From positions 6,218,893-6,282,892 of the forward strand of contig NC_014623.1 of NCBI RefSeq assembly GCF_000165485.1: a stretch of 64,000 nt of DNA, written 5' to 3'. The notes under the pieces are model-generated. The model had not been told where the DNA came from, made no database searches, and worked only from the letters and a program-made list of their open reading frames with translations. Source of the stretch: Stigmatella aurantiaca DW4/3-1 (GTDB lineage: Bacteria > Myxococcota > Myxococcia > Myxococcales > Myxococcaceae). Positions 1 to 12,036 of the stretch are shown here, piece after piece; position 1 is the stretch's first letter; each line of letters opens with the position of its first letter. The position numbers were made by a program, and so were the translations under genes.

Positions 1-1
1 C

Positions 2-1480
2 TCCGAGGTGACGTTCTTCCCGCGCGGGAGGATGCGGCTGCACTTCGGCGGCCCCGCGAACAAGGTGCTGGAGGCCCCCGCGGGCACGCCGTGGAAGGTG
101 CGGGTCACCCAGGGCCAGCCCGCGGTGCTCACGGCGCGGATCCAGCTCGGCGAGTTCCGCTTCGCGGACAAGGCCGGGCTGGCGGAGGCCCAAGAGACGT
201 GGCAGGCCCGGGGCCTCTTCGTGCGCGTCCACGTGCTGGGGGCGCTGTACGGCATCGCGGGCAAGGTCATCGACAACCGGCGGTACCTGCTGCTGGAGGA
301 AGAGGCCCGCACGCCGCAACAGGCCACCGGGCGGCAGGCGGAGCTGCTGCGCCAGTTCGGCGTGCAGACCACACTCTTCGAGGAGGTCCACACGCCCTCG
401 CGCGGCATCCTCGAGGTCCGCGACGGCGCGGGCACCGTGGTGGGAATGGCCCAGGACTCCCTGCTGGCGGAGACGCGGGACTCGGCGGGCTTCGACGTGC
501 GGCGGGTGGAGCACTCCGTGGGGTACGACAACCATGGCTTCGAGGACCGGAGCTTCCGAGGCTCGTTGCAGTTCACCGTGGACCGCTTCGGGAAGCTGGC
601 GGTGGTGAACGGGGTGAAGCTGGAGGAACTGCTCAAGGGGCTCGTCCCCGCGGAGATCTTCGCTCGCGCGCACATGGAGGCGCTCAAGGCCCAGGCCGTG
701 ACGGCGCGCGGCGAAGTGCTGGCCAAGGTGGGGACCAAACACCTGGGAGATCCCTACCTGCTGTGCTCGGAGCAGCACTGCGCCGTCTACCGAGGGCGCA
801 CCGGCGAGGCGGCCAGCACCAACGCCGCGGTGGACGCCACGCGCGGCGAGGCCCTGTTTGCTCAGGATGGGCGGCTGGTGGACTCCGTCTACAGCGCCGT
901 GTGCGGCGGCCACACGGAGGACAATGACATCGTCTGGGGAGGCCCTCCGGATCCGAACCTGCGGGGCCGGCCGGACCTGCTGGAGCGCTCGGAGCAGGTC
1001 CCCTCCCCGGCCGCGCTGGACGACTTCCTGGCGGACACGGACATGCCGGCGGCGTGCCAGCGCTCCAGCTTCGCGCAGCCGAGCAAGTTCCGCTGGGAGA
1101 AGCGCTTCACGGCGGCCCAGGTGAACGCCTTCACGGAGAAGCTCGGCATCGGCCCGGTGCAAGCCATGAACCTCTCGGAGCGGGGCGTCTCTGGCCGCGC
1201 CCGCGTCCTGACGATTTCCGGGGAACGCGGGGCCACCCAGGTCCGGGGCGAGCTGAACATCCGGAGGCTCTTCGGGATGCTCAACAGCAGCATGGCCCTG
1301 GTGGAGGCCACCCGGGCCGATGACGGCCGTCCCCTGAGCTGGACCTTCCGGGGGGGAGGCTGGGGCCACGGCGTCGGAATGTGTCAAACAGGCGCCATTG
1401 GGCGGGCCGAGGCCGGACAGAGCTATCGCGATATCCTGCGCCACTATTACAACGGGGCGGAGGTCACCCCCATCTACTAG
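2..1480 (+). CDS. SpoIID/LytB-domain protein, 5' end outside window
   Basis: The reading frame is open to the window edge, and the first possible start (GTG at 8) gives 490 residues without a signal peptide, so the true start probably lies upstream. The C-terminal half carries SpoIID/LytB hallmarks: a segment for a lytic-transglycosylase-like fold (PAEIFARAHMEALKAQAV), SVYSAVCGGHTEDN, and the terminal signature GGGWGHGVGMCQTGAIG followed by a YRDILRHYY motif. The family cleaves or binds denuded peptidoglycan glycan strands, and non-endospore-formers use such proteins in wall remodelling. The next gene on the same strand starts 112 bp downstream. Family assignment is firm; the substrate is inferred. 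Confidence 0.85.
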   Translation, partial: SEVTFFPRGRMRLHFGGPANKVLEAPAGTPWKVRVTQGQPAVLTARIQLGEFRFADKAGLAEAQETWQARGLFVRVHVLGALYGIAGKVIDNRRYLLLEEEARTPQQATGRQAELLRQFGVQTTLFEEVHTPSRGILEVRDGAGTVVGMAQDSLLAETRDSAGFDVRRVEHSVGYDNHGFEDRSFRGSLQFTVDRFGKLAVVNGVKLEELLKGLVPAEIFARAHMEALKAQAVTARGEVLAKVGTKHLGDPYLLCSEQHCAVYRGRTGEAASTNAAVDATRGEALFAQDGRLVDSVYSAVCGGHTEDNDIVWGGPPDPNLRGRPDLLERSEQVPSPAALDDFLADTDMPAACQRSSFAQPSKFRWEKRFTAAQVNAFTEKLGIGPVQAMNLSERGVSGRARVLTISGERGATQVRGELNIRRLFGMLNSSMALVEATRADDGRPLSWTFRGGGWGHGVGMCQTGAIGRAEAGQSYRDILRHYYNGAEVTPIY

Positions 1481-1591
1481 CCCCCCCTGCTCCCCAGGTG
1501 GGGGCACGGGCGGGGCAGGCGGCCCTGCTCTCCTGTTCTCCAGGTAACGAGCCGGGACTACTCGGACGGTTCAAGGGTTATCATCCACCAC

Positions 1592-2830
1592 GTGGCACCC
1601 ACTTCGGCAGCACCCAACAGGCGACGGCGCAGGCAGGAGGGGCCGGGACGGCTCCTTCTGGCGCTCGTGCTCGCCCTGCTGGCGCACGTGGGTTTCGTGG
1701 GTGTCATTCTCCTGCTCTCCCACATCCAGGTAGACCTCCCCGAGCGGGAGAAGCACCTCCAGAAGCCTCCCAGCGCCGTCTCCATGCGGCCGTTGACCGC
1801 GGAGCAATGGGCGAAGAACCGGGGCGAGGCCAAGCCATCGAGGTCGCAGACCGAGCGTCCCCGCGCCCAGGAGAAAAAGGAGGAGAAGAAGGAAGAGCAG
1901 AAGCCGAAGGGCCAGGTGGTGGACGTGGCCCGGGGCAACGAGCAGAAGGCCCCGGACGCGAAGTACCTCGCCGAGCGGGACAACAAGGTGGACAAGGAGA
2001 CCCGGGCAAGGGAGCAGACTCCCTTCTACCGGAACGCCACCCCGCAGCGCACGGCCCCCCAATCGCGGGAAGGCGATGGGCAGAGCGAGGAGCAGCCCCG
2101 GCTGTCGGGAAACAACGGCGTGGGCTCGGATGACCAGCCCATGAGCCAGGGCCAGAGCCGGCCCTCCTTTGAAGTGCCCAACGCGCGGCGCAAGCAGGAG
2201 ATCGCCTTGAAGACGGATCCCGAGCAGGGTCCGGGGATGTCGGTGCCCAACCGCTCCGAGAGCGATGAGGTGGTGGGCAATGCCAAGCGGCTGCGCGTCC
2301 AGCCGGGCACGGGGCCGAGTGACATCGACGGCTCCTCCGGGCGGGCGGGCCTGCCGGGGGTGTCCAGCCTGATGCCGTCCCAGGCGGTGATGGACAAGCT
2401 CATCGGCGCGGCCCCGAACGATCACCTCCGGGACGTGGACGAAGGCGACGGCACCTTCCTCAACACCCGGGAGTGGAAGTACTCGAGCTTCTTCAACCGC
2501 GTGAAGCAGAACGTGGGGATGCACTGGAACCCCGGCAGCCAGTTGCATCGCAGAGATCCCACGGGGGCGATCTACAGCGGGAAGGACCGCTACACGCTGC
2601 TCAACATCACGCTCGACCAGAAGGGCATGGTGCGGGACATCCAGATCGAAAAGAGCAGCGGGCTGGACTTCCTGGACCTGGAGGCCATCTCGTCCTTCCA
2701 GCGTGCCCAACCCTTCCCCAACCCTCCGGCGGGCCTGCTCGACTCGGACGCCCAGGTGAACTTCTCGTTCGGCTTCTTCATGGAGATGGGGGGAGGCCCG
2801 GGAATGCGCCTCTTCCGCCGCTCTCACTGA
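1592..2830 (+). CDS. TonB-family C-terminal domain protein with one N-terminal membrane helix
   Basis: 412 residues from a GTG start. An Arg-rich N-terminus leads into one hydrophobic helix (about 21-43). A long low-complexity charged linker rich in Lys, Glu, Gln and Pro follows (about 60-270). The last 120 residues look like a TonB C-terminal domain (SSFFNRVKQNVGMHWNPG, then LNITLDQKGMVRDIQIEKSS). This is the layout of a periplasm-spanning TonB or a gliding/energy-transducing relative. No ExbB/ExbD genes are adjacent, so its partner is unknown. Myxobacteria have many TonB-like proteins, some in motility machines; nothing here decides the role. Confidence 0.75.
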   Translation: MAPTSAAPNRRRRRQEGPGRLLLALVLALLAHVGFVGVILLLSHIQVDLPEREKHLQKPPSAVSMRPLTAEQWAKNRGEAKPSRSQTERPRAQEKKEEKKEEQKPKGQVVDVARGNEQKAPDAKYLAERDNKVDKETRAREQTPFYRNATPQRTAPQSREGDGQSEEQPRLSGNNGVGSDDQPMSQGQSRPSFEVPNARRKQEIALKTDPEQGPGMSVPNRSESDEVVGNAKRLRVQPGTGPSDIDGSSGRAGLPGVSSLMPSQAVMDKLIGAAPNDHLRDVDEGDGTFLNTREWKYSSFFNRVKQNVGMHWNPGSQLHRRDPTGAIYSGKDRYTLLNITLDQKGMVRDIQIEKSSGLDFLDLEAISSFQRAQPFPNPPAGLLDSDAQVNFSFGFFMEMGGGPGMRLFRRSH

Positions 2831-2885
2831 GCCGGCACCTTCGTGGCGCTCGCGGTATGGGCCGGGGAGCACTAGGTTCCCGTCC

Positions 2886-3803
2886 GTGGACGCCTCCATC
2901 CCGAATCGTGACGTGTCTTACATGGAGCGGAACCGGAAGGTTCGCCGGGTCCTTGCGGCCATGCTCGCGGCCAACTGGGCCGTGGCGCTCGCCAAGCTGG
3001 GCTTTGGGTTGCTCAACCGCTCCGCCTCCGTGACGGCGGACGGCATGCACTCGTTCATCGACGGCAGCTCCAACATCCTGGGGCTGGTGGCCATGACGGC
3101 GGCGGCCCGGCCCGCGGACGAGGACCACCCCTATGGCCACGGCAAGTTCGAGGCCATCGCCTCGCTGGGCATCGGGGCGATGATCGCCATCGGCATGGTG
3201 GAGCTGGGCCGGATGGCGCTCGACGCGCTCGTGAGCGACCGGCACCCCGAGGTGACCTCCACGATGGCGGTGGTCATGCTGTTCACCCTGGGGGTCAACC
3301 TGATCGTCACCCGCGTGGAGCGGCACTACGGGCACACGCTCAAGAGCACCCTGCTGCTGGCGGATGCCAACCACACGCTCTCGGATGTCTACGTCACGCT
3401 GGCCGTGCTGATCTCGCTGGCGCTGGTGTGGCTGGGCTACCCCCGCGCCGATGGGGTGATTGCCCTGGTGGTCATGGTGTTCGTGGCCCGGGTGGCCTAC
3501 GACATCATCCGGCAGGCCGTGGGGATCCTCTCGGACAAGGCCCGGCTGGACGTGACGCAGGTCTGCGAGCTGACCCTGGGCGTGCCCGGCGTGCGCTCCT
3601 GCCGGGACGTGCGCAGCCGGGGCATGGAAGACAGCGTCTACGTGGACCTGAAGATCGAGGTGGATCCCCACCTCACCACCGCCCAGGCACACGAGGTCGC
3701 CGACCAGGTGGAGGAGAAGCTCCACGCCACCTACTCCCAGGTGGTGGACGTGGTCATCCACGTGGAGCCCGCGCCCCCCCAGCTCTCGAAGGCCTCGAGC
3801 TGA
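2886..3803 (+). CDS. cation diffusion facilitator (CDF) family metal efflux protein
   Basis: 305 residues from GTG at 2886; an ATG 12 codons later (2922) is an alternative start. The sequence shows about five to six hydrophobic helices and the two CDF metal-site motifs, HSFID in helix 2 (preceded by DGM) and HTLSD in helix 5 (preceded by DAN). A soluble C-terminal ferredoxin-like domain (about 215-290) ends in VVIHVEPAPP. The family exports Zn2+, Fe2+, Co2+ or Mn2+ against protons across the inner membrane. The DxxxD/HxxxD pattern does not settle the metal. It converges on gcvP with 37 bp between stop codons. Confidence 0.9.
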   Translation: MDASIPNRDVSYMERNRKVRRVLAAMLAANWAVALAKLGFGLLNRSASVTADGMHSFIDGSSNILGLVAMTAAARPADEDHPYGHGKFEAIASLGIGAMIAIGMVELGRMALDALVSDRHPEVTSTMAVVMLFTLGVNLIVTRVERHYGHTLKSTLLLADANHTLSDVYVTLAVLISLALVWLGYPRADGVIALVVMVFVARVAYDIIRQAVGILSDKARLDVTQVCELTLGVPGVRSCRDVRSRGMEDSVYVDLKIEVDPHLTTAQAHEVADQVEEKLHATYSQVVDVVIHVEPAPPQLSKASS

Positions 3804-3840
3804 CCTCGAGGCCCACGAGCACCGGGGAGCACGGCGCCGC

Positions 3841-6738
<2,898 letters not shown>

Positions 6739-6816
6739 GATGGTCGAGCGCTCGCGTGCGAGGAAAAGGGGCTGATGTAACAACCCGCGCGGCGGGTTTC
6801 TGCCGTGGCAGGGGCC

Positions 6817-7206
6817 TCAGGTATTCTGGAGCAGGGCCGTGTAGGCCGCGGCGTCCAAGAGCCCGTCCAGCTGCTTGGTGTCCGACGGCTCGACTTCAAG
6901 AATCCAGCCCTCGCCATAAGGGTCGGTGTTCACCGTGGAGGGGTTGTCCACGAGGGCCTGGTTGACGTTGACCACCTTGCCGCTGACCGGGGAATACAGC
7001 TCGGAGACCGCCTTGGTCGATTCGATGACGCCAAACTGCTTGCCCTCCGTGAGGGAAGCGCCGACCTTCGGCAGCTCGACATAGACGACATCCCCCAAGG
7101 ACGATTGGGCGTGGTCGGTGATGCCCACCACAATGAGGTGGCCCTTGGCGCGGGTCCACTCGTGCTCCCGGGTGTACTTCAGGTCGGCGGGAATGTTTTC
7201 AGCCAT
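6817..7206 (-). CDS. gcvH: glycine cleavage system H protein
   Basis: 129 residues. This lipoyl carrier shuttles the aminomethyl intermediate from GcvP to GcvT. The lipoylated lysine is K65 in GVIESTKAVSELYSP, and the N-terminus (YTREHEWTR) is typical. The start at 7206 gives the usual family length; the longer open frame to 7335 runs into gcvT and is rejected. It starts 22 bp after the gcvT stop, so co-translation within the gcv operon is likely. Confidence 0.98.
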   Translation of the reverse strand: MAENIPADLKYTREHEWTRAKGHLIVVGITDHAQSSLGDVVYVELPKVGASLTEGKQFGVIESTKAVSELYSPVSGKVVNVNQALVDNPSTVNTDPYGEGWILEVEPSDTKQLDGLLDAAAYTALLQNT

Positions 7207-7228
7207 GTGCGTGCTCCTGAAAAGGGGC

Positions 7229-8320
7229 TTAGGGCTTCTTCCAGAAAGGCGTCTTGACCACCTGGGCCGCCACGGCACGGCCGCGGATCTCCACATCGAA
7301 GGTGGCCCCCTCGGAAGCCAGCGCCGCGGGGACATAGCCCATCCCGATGGGCTTCTTGACGGAAGGGCCCATGGTGCCGCTGGTCACCTCTCCCACCCGT
7401 TGCCCGTCCTTGAGGATGGGATAACCGTGACGGGGAATGCCGCTGCCGGTCAGCACGAAGCCCACCAGCTTGCGTTGCACGCCCTCGGCCTTCTGCTTCT
7501 CCAGGGCCTGTTTCCCGATGAAGCCCCCGGGCTTGTCCAGCTTGACGATCCAGCCCAGACCGGCCTCCAGGGCGGTGTGCGCCTCATCGATGTCGTTGCC
7601 ATAGAGGGCGTACTTCATCTCCGTGCGCAGGCTGTCGCGGGCTCCCAGGCCGCACGCCATCACCCCGTCCGCCTGCCCCTCCTGGAGGAGCGCGTTCCAC
7701 AGCGCTTCGGCCCGGTCCGAGGCGCAGTACAGCTCGAAGCCGTCCTCGCCGGTGTATCCGGTCCGGGAGATGATGCACTTCACCCCGGCGACCTCACCCT
7801 CGGTGAAGCGGTAGGTGTCCACCTGGGCCTTGGAGACGTCCGTCTTCGTCAGGCGCTGCACCAGGGCCTCGGCCTTGGGCCCCTGCACGGCGATCTGCGC
7901 GAAGTCGCTGCTCCGGTCCACGGGCTTCACCCCCTGGGCATGCTCGCGCATCCAGGCGAAGTCCTTCTCGCGGTTGCTCGAGTTGACGCAAATAAAAATG
8001 CGCTCGGGCGAGAACCGGTAGGCGACGACATCGTCCACGAACGTCCCCTGCTCGGTCAGCAGCCCCGCATAGACGGCCTGCCCGTCCTTGCAGCGGACCA
8101 GATCGTTGGAGATGAGCCGGTTGGCCGTCTCCAGGGCACCCGGGCCCGTGAATTCGATCTCGCCCATGTGCGAGACGTCGAAGAGCCCCACCGCCCGGCG
8201 GACCGCCTCGTGCTCGGCGATGATGGAGGAATACTGGACGGGCATGTCCCAACCCGCGAAGTCGACCATCCGAGCGCCCAGCTTGCGGTGGGCCTCGTTG
8301 AGGGGCGTGCGCAAGGCCAT
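7229..8320 (-). CDS. gcvT: aminomethyltransferase, glycine cleavage T-protein
   Basis: 363 residues. It transfers the methylene group from aminomethyl-GcvH to tetrahydrofolate, releasing ammonia. It shows the family N-terminus (RKLGARMVDFAGWDMPVQY), the folate-binding core and the C-terminal GCV_T_C domain (VTSGTMGPSVKKPIGMGYV). A GGAGGAG-type ribosome binding site precedes the ATG. It is first in the gcvTHP operon and divergent from metF with only 97 bp between starts, so the two promoters must be compact or overlapping. Confidence 0.98.
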   Translation of the reverse strand: MALRTPLNEAHRKLGARMVDFAGWDMPVQYSSIIAEHEAVRRAVGLFDVSHMGEIEFTGPGALETANRLISNDLVRCKDGQAVYAGLLTEQGTFVDDVVAYRFSPERIFICVNSSNREKDFAWMREHAQGVKPVDRSSDFAQIAVQGPKAEALVQRLTKTDVSKAQVDTYRFTEGEVAGVKCIISRTGYTGEDGFELYCASDRAEALWNALLQEGQADGVMACGLGARDSLRTEMKYALYGNDIDEAHTALEAGLGWIVKLDKPGGFIGKQALEKQKAEGVQRKLVGFVLTGSGIPRHGYPILKDGQRVGEVTSGTMGPSVKKPIGMGYVPAALASEGATFDVEIRGRAVAAQVVKTPFWKKP

Positions 8321-8417
8321 CGTCTTCTCCTCCGGAGGGGGGGTAAAAAGCGGGCGGACTATAGCCGCGCACCTCTTCCAATCAAGGCCGCCGGGGACGG
8401 ACTACACTGGGCCCGTT

Positions 8418-9290
8418 ATGAAGATCCGCAATCGTTTGAATCCATCCAACCCTTGTTTCTCGTTCGAATTCTTCCCCCCCAAGACCGATGAGGGGACGGA
8501 AAACCTGCTGAAGACGGTGGAGGAGCTCGCCCCGCTGGAGCCCGGCTTCGTCTCGGTGACGTACGGGGCAGGCGGGAGCACCCGAGAGAAAACGCTGGGA
8601 CTGGTGACGCGCATCAAGCAGACCACGGGCATTGAGTCCATGGCCCACCTGACCTGCGTGGGACACACCCGCGACGAGCTGCGGGAGGTCCTCCAGCAGT
8701 TGGAAGCGGCGAAGCTGGACAACGTGCTGGTGCTGCGGGGCGATCCGCCCCGGGGGCAAACGACGTTCGCGCCCACCCCGGGCGGTTTCCGCTACGCCTC
8801 GGAGCTGGTGGAGTTCATCCGGGAGGAGGACTTCAACTTCTGCGTCGGGGGCGCGTGCTACCCGGAAGGTCACGTGGAGACCGAGTCCCGGGACGAGGAC
8901 CTCCAGCACTTGAAAGCCAAGGTGGACGCGGGGCTGGACTTCATCATCACGCAGCTGTTCTTCGACAACGCCTTCTACTTCGACTTCGTCGAGCGGGCGC
9001 GGCGCGTGGGCATCAACGTCCCCATCGTCCCGGGAATCATGCCCATCACCAACGTGGAGCAGGTCCAGCGCTTCACCCGCCTGTGCGGCGCCACGGTGCC
9101 CATGCGTCTGGGGCTTCAGCTCGATCGCGTGAAGGACCAGCCCGACGCGGTGGTGCAACTCGGCGTGGCACACGCCACCGTGCAGTGCATGGAGCTGCTC
9201 TCACGTGGCGTTCCCGGCATCCACTTCTACACGCTCAACAAGTCTCCCGCGACGCGGATGATCCTGGGTGCGCTGAGGAGCCGATCATGA
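8418..9290 (+). CDS. metF: methylenetetrahydrofolate reductase
   Basis: 290 residues. This FAD enzyme reduces 5,10-methylene-THF to 5-methyl-THF for methionine synthesis. It shows FSFEFFPPKT at the N-terminus, VTYGAGGSTREKT, the LRGDPPRG flavin/folate segment, FIITQLFFDN and the C-terminal GIHFYTLNKS. The start at 8418 gives the standard class length. It is divergent from gcvT, whose pathway makes its substrate. Its stop codon overlaps the next gene (ATGA), indicating coupling to the small membrane protein. Confidence 0.97.
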   Translation: MKIRNRLNPSNPCFSFEFFPPKTDEGTENLLKTVEELAPLEPGFVSVTYGAGGSTREKTLGLVTRIKQTTGIESMAHLTCVGHTRDELREVLQQLEAAKLDNVLVLRGDPPRGQTTFAPTPGGFRYASELVEFIREEDFNFCVGGACYPEGHVETESRDEDLQHLKAKVDAGLDFIITQLFFDNAFYFDFVERARRVGINVPIVPGIMPITNVEQVQRFTRLCGATVPMRLGLQLDRVKDQPDAVVQLGVAHATVQCMELLSRGVPGIHFYTLNKSPATRMILGALRSRS

Positions 9291-9712
9291 GCGGTCCAGG
9301 TCCCCAAGTGGCCTGGAATGACCCCCGGATGAAGGTGCTGCGGTGGGTCCGCCCGCCCGCCTTCTTCCTGCTGTGCGTGGGCGTGATCGCCATCCTCTTC
9401 AACCTCGCGGGGTTCCTGCTGGCCGCGTTCAAGGTCTCTCCGCCCTTCCAGCCCCCTCCGGGCCAGCCCCCCCTCGTGCTGGAGCTGTCGATGGGTTTGA
9501 TCCTCACCCTCGTCGCGGGGATTCTGTGCGGCGTGCTGTCCATCTGGGGCGCGCTGAGCGCCATGCGGCTGAAGGGCTATGGGCTCGCCACGGTGGGGGC
9601 CATCACGGCCTCCTTCTGCCTGTCCCCCACGGTCTGCATCGGCATCCCCATCACCTGCTGGCTGCTCTTCACGCTCAGCCGCCCCGAGGTGAGGAAGGCC
9701 TTCGCCCCCTGA
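9287..9712 (+). CDS. small four-helix membrane protein of unknown function
   Basis: 141 residues; its ATG overlaps the metF stop as ATGA at 9287-9290, so it is probably translationally coupled to metF. Hydrophobic helices lie at about 20-45, 60-85 and 95-125, separated by a Pro-rich segment (SPPFQPPPGQPP). I recognise no family. The distal end overlaps the convergent ADP-ribosylglycohydrolase-like gene by 38 bp. A link to methionine or folate metabolism is suggested only by the coupling. Confidence 0.75.
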   Translation: MSGPGPQVAWNDPRMKVLRWVRPPAFFLLCVGVIAILFNLAGFLLAAFKVSPPFQPPPGQPPLVLELSMGLILTLVAGILCGVLSIWGALSAMRLKGYGLATVGAITASFCLSPTVCIGIPITCWLLFTLSRPEVRKAFAP

Positions 9713-10637
9713 GCTCCAGCAGCGCCGTGACCATCGGCTCCACGGCGTCCTTGTCCCGAAGGGCCGCGCGCCACCGCCCGGGAATGGCCTCGACGCCCTC
9801 GCGGACACCGGCGATTCCCCCCGCCACGGCGGCGGTGGTGTCGGTGTCATGGCCGAGCGCCACGGCCGCCTTCACCACCTGCTCATAGGTGGCGCCCCTT
9901 CTCACGCAGTCCCGCGCCGAGAGCAGGCAGTCCACCACGTAACCGGAGCCCTTTCCCACCTCCGGCGTGTGGGGCCGAACCTGCGTGTCCAGTTCCTCGC
10001 GGGCCGCGGTGCCTGTCGGAAACAGCCGGTGGAAGGACGCCACGGCCTCCTCCCAGGGCTGGGCCACCCCCTCGAGCGTCCGCCGGGCCCACAGGCAATA
10101 CAGCGCGCAGCACACCTGAGAGCGCAGGTGGCCGTGCGTCACCAAGGACTGCCGCATGGCATCGGCCGCGAGCGTCTCATCGGGGCCCGTGTGCCAGAGC
10201 GCCAGCGGCAGCACCCTCATCAGAGACCCATTCCCGTTGTCCCGCTCGCCCCGGGGTCCGGATTCGACCCCCGAGGCCCCCTCGCGGAAGGCGGAGAGGG
10301 CACTCCGGGTCTGGATGCCCACATCGAAGACCTTGCCCTCCACGGCCATGTAGCCCAGATCGAGCCAGTTCACGAGCCGCCGCCCCAGATCCTCCACGTC
10401 CAGTTGCCCCCGGTCGAGCAACGAGGCCAGGAGGCAATTGGCGTGCGCGCCATCATCGGACCACGTGCCCGGAGGCACCCCGGCGTGGGCACGATGAAAC
10501 CCCCAGGGGGGCTCGAACTCGATCTGCGCGGGCGGGGGAATCCGCGCGGGCGGGTGGAACTCGTAGGGAACGCCGAGCGCATCCCCGATCAAAAGCCCGT
10601 ACACCCCACCCGCGAGCCGCTGCTCATCCGTTGGCAT
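9675..10637 (-). CDS. ADP-ribosylglycohydrolase (DraG/ARH) family protein
   Basis: 320 residues from the ATG at 10637 (MPTDEQRLAGGVYGLLIGDALG). The family hydrolyses ADP-ribose from proteins or small molecules using two Mg2+. It shows the GDALGVPYEF entry motif, WSDDGAHANCLLASLL (the first Asp pair) and the C-terminal metal motif GHDTDTTAAVAGGIAG. The first metal motif reads SDDG, not the textbook TDDT; SDDG-type variants may be normal in this subgroup. It overlaps the convergent upstream gene by 38 bp. Confidence 0.88.
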   Translation of the reverse strand: MPTDEQRLAGGVYGLLIGDALGVPYEFHPPARIPPPAQIEFEPPWGFHRAHAGVPPGTWSDDGAHANCLLASLLDRGQLDVEDLGRRLVNWLDLGYMAVEGKVFDVGIQTRSALSAFREGASGVESGPRGERDNGNGSLMRVLPLALWHTGPDETLAADAMRQSLVTHGHLRSQVCCALYCLWARRTLEGVAQPWEEAVASFHRLFPTGTAAREELDTQVRPHTPEVGKGSGYVVDCLLSARDCVRRGATYEQVVKAAVALGHDTDTTAAVAGGIAGVREGVEAIPGRWRAALRDKDAVEPMVTALLELRGRRPSSPRGG

Positions 10638-10852
10638 CCAGAAATCACCCCAGCATGGTCCCCGCCGAGAATTCAAGGGAGGCTGCGGGCTTCTGGAGGG
10701 CACGCGGGCAGGCGGGCTCCGATGAGTTCCTCTTCTTGGCCGGATGTGGGCAGGCCCGTCACCCGCTCCTGCTCGCTCGCCCGCGCTTTCCCAAGACGGT
10801 TGTAGTATCTGCGCCACAGCACGCCCCCCCGGGCAGTCGAGGAGACCCCGCA

Positions 10853-11068
10853 ATGACCCCGCTGACAGGCGATCTCTTTTTCCTGTTCCTCACCATCGGC
10901 ATCGTCTTGGCCGTCAGAGGCATCATGTTTTACGGAAGCGTTGACTCCCAGCCGCCCGAGAAGCAGCGGGCCCAGGTGTTCAAGGGGGTCGCCCTCGTCG
11001 CGGTGGGCCTGAGCACGGTGTTCGCTCCCGCGCTGGGCTTCGTCCACTTCCTGCGTTCCCACATGTAA
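10853..11068 (+). CDS. small two-helix membrane protein
   Basis: 71 residues from the ATG at 10853, preceded by a GGAG-like site. Two hydrophobic helices (about 6-27 and 45-65) flank a short polar loop (YGSVDSQPPEKQRAQ). No recognised family. It stands alone between the ARH-like gene (divergent) and folD (convergent). The strong hydrophobic pattern and ribosome binding site support it as real. Confidence 0.65.
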   Translation: MTPLTGDLFFLFLTIGIVLAVRGIMFYGSVDSQPPEKQRAQVFKGVALVAVGLSTVFAPALGFVHFLRSHM

Positions 11069-11138
11069 GTCCACCGTGGGACAGGACGCCGGGGCCTCCC
11101 CTCACGGGCAGGGGCTCTGAGCGCCTCCCCGGTGTCCG

Positions 11139-11984
11139 CTACACGCCGCCCGAGGCGGCGATGAACGTGTTGCGCATCAGCATCGCGATGGTCATGGGCC
11201 CCACGCCTCCGGGAACCGGGGTGATGGCGGACGCACGCTGGGCGGCGGCCTGGAACGCCACATCCCCCACCAGCTTTCCATCCGCCTTGCGGTTCATCCC
11301 GACATCAATGACGACCGCGCCGGGTTTGATCCACTCGCCTTGAATGAGCTCGGGCACCCCCACCGCGACGACCAGGATGTCCGCCTGAGCCACCTCGCGG
11401 GGCAGATCGCTCTTGCGGTGGCAGATCGTCACCGTGGCGTCCGCCTGGAGCAGCATCAGCGCCATGGGCTTGCCCACGATGTTGCTGCGCCCCACCACCA
11501 CGGCCCGCTTCCCCGCGGGCGCGCAGGACACCTCCGCCAGCAGCCGCATCGCCCCAAAGGGCGTGCAGGGCCTGAGCCCAGGCTGCCCCAGCGACAACCG
11601 GCCCGCGTTCACCGGGTGAAAGCCATCCACGTCCTTTTCGGGGCTCACCGCGGCGATGATGCGCTCGGCGTCGATGTGCTTGGGCAGCGGGAGCTGGACG
11701 AGGATGCCGTGGACCGCGGGATCCGCGTTGAGCTGGCGCACCCGGGCCAGCAGCTCGTCCTGGGTGATGTCCGCGCCCAGGGCGTGCTCCCAGGAGTGGA
11801 AGCCGACTTCCTCGGCCGCCTTCTTCTTGCCGGTGACGTAGATCTTCGAGGCGGGATCCTCCCCCACCCGGACCACGGCGAGCCCAGGAACGAGCCCCCG
11901 CGAGGCCTTGAGCCGCTCGACGTCCGCCTGGACCTCCGCCCGAATCCGCGCCGCGATTGCCTTGCCATCGATCAACTGGGCCAT
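11139..11984 (-). CDS. folD: bifunctional methylenetetrahydrofolate dehydrogenase / methenyltetrahydrofolate cyclohydrolase
   Basis: 281 residues from the ATG at 11984 ([11 protein letters not shown]). It interconverts 5,10-methylene-THF and 10-formyl-THF with NADP. It shows the catalytic lysine region [21 protein letters not shown], the Rossmann signature [13 protein letters not shown] and the family ending [15 protein letters not shown]. With the gcv operon and metF it completes a local set of enzymes acting on 5,10-methylene-THF. Confidence 0.97.
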   Translation of the reverse strand: MAQLIDGKAIAARIRAEVQADVERLKASRGLVPGLAVVRVGEDPASKIYVTGKKKAAEEVGFHSWEHALGADITQDELLARVRQLNADPAVHGILVQLPLPKHIDAERIIAAVSPEKDVDGFHPVNAGRLSLGQPGLRPCTPFGAMRLLAEVSCAPAGKRAVVVGRSNIVGKPMALMLLQADATVTICHRKSDLPREVAQADILVVAVGVPELIQGEWIKPGAVVIDVGMNRKADGKLVGDVAFQAAAQRASAITPVPGGVGPMTIAMLMRNTFIAASGGV

Positions 11985-12036
11985 AGGTCCACGGACTCTA
12001 TGCAAAACTGGGGACCTTCAAGGGAGTGAAGCGGGC

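Noticed and set aside
8321-8417. Possible glycine riboswitch before gcvT
   Set aside because: The 97-bp divergent gap is too short for a glycine aptamer plus two promoters, and I see no conserved aptamer core.
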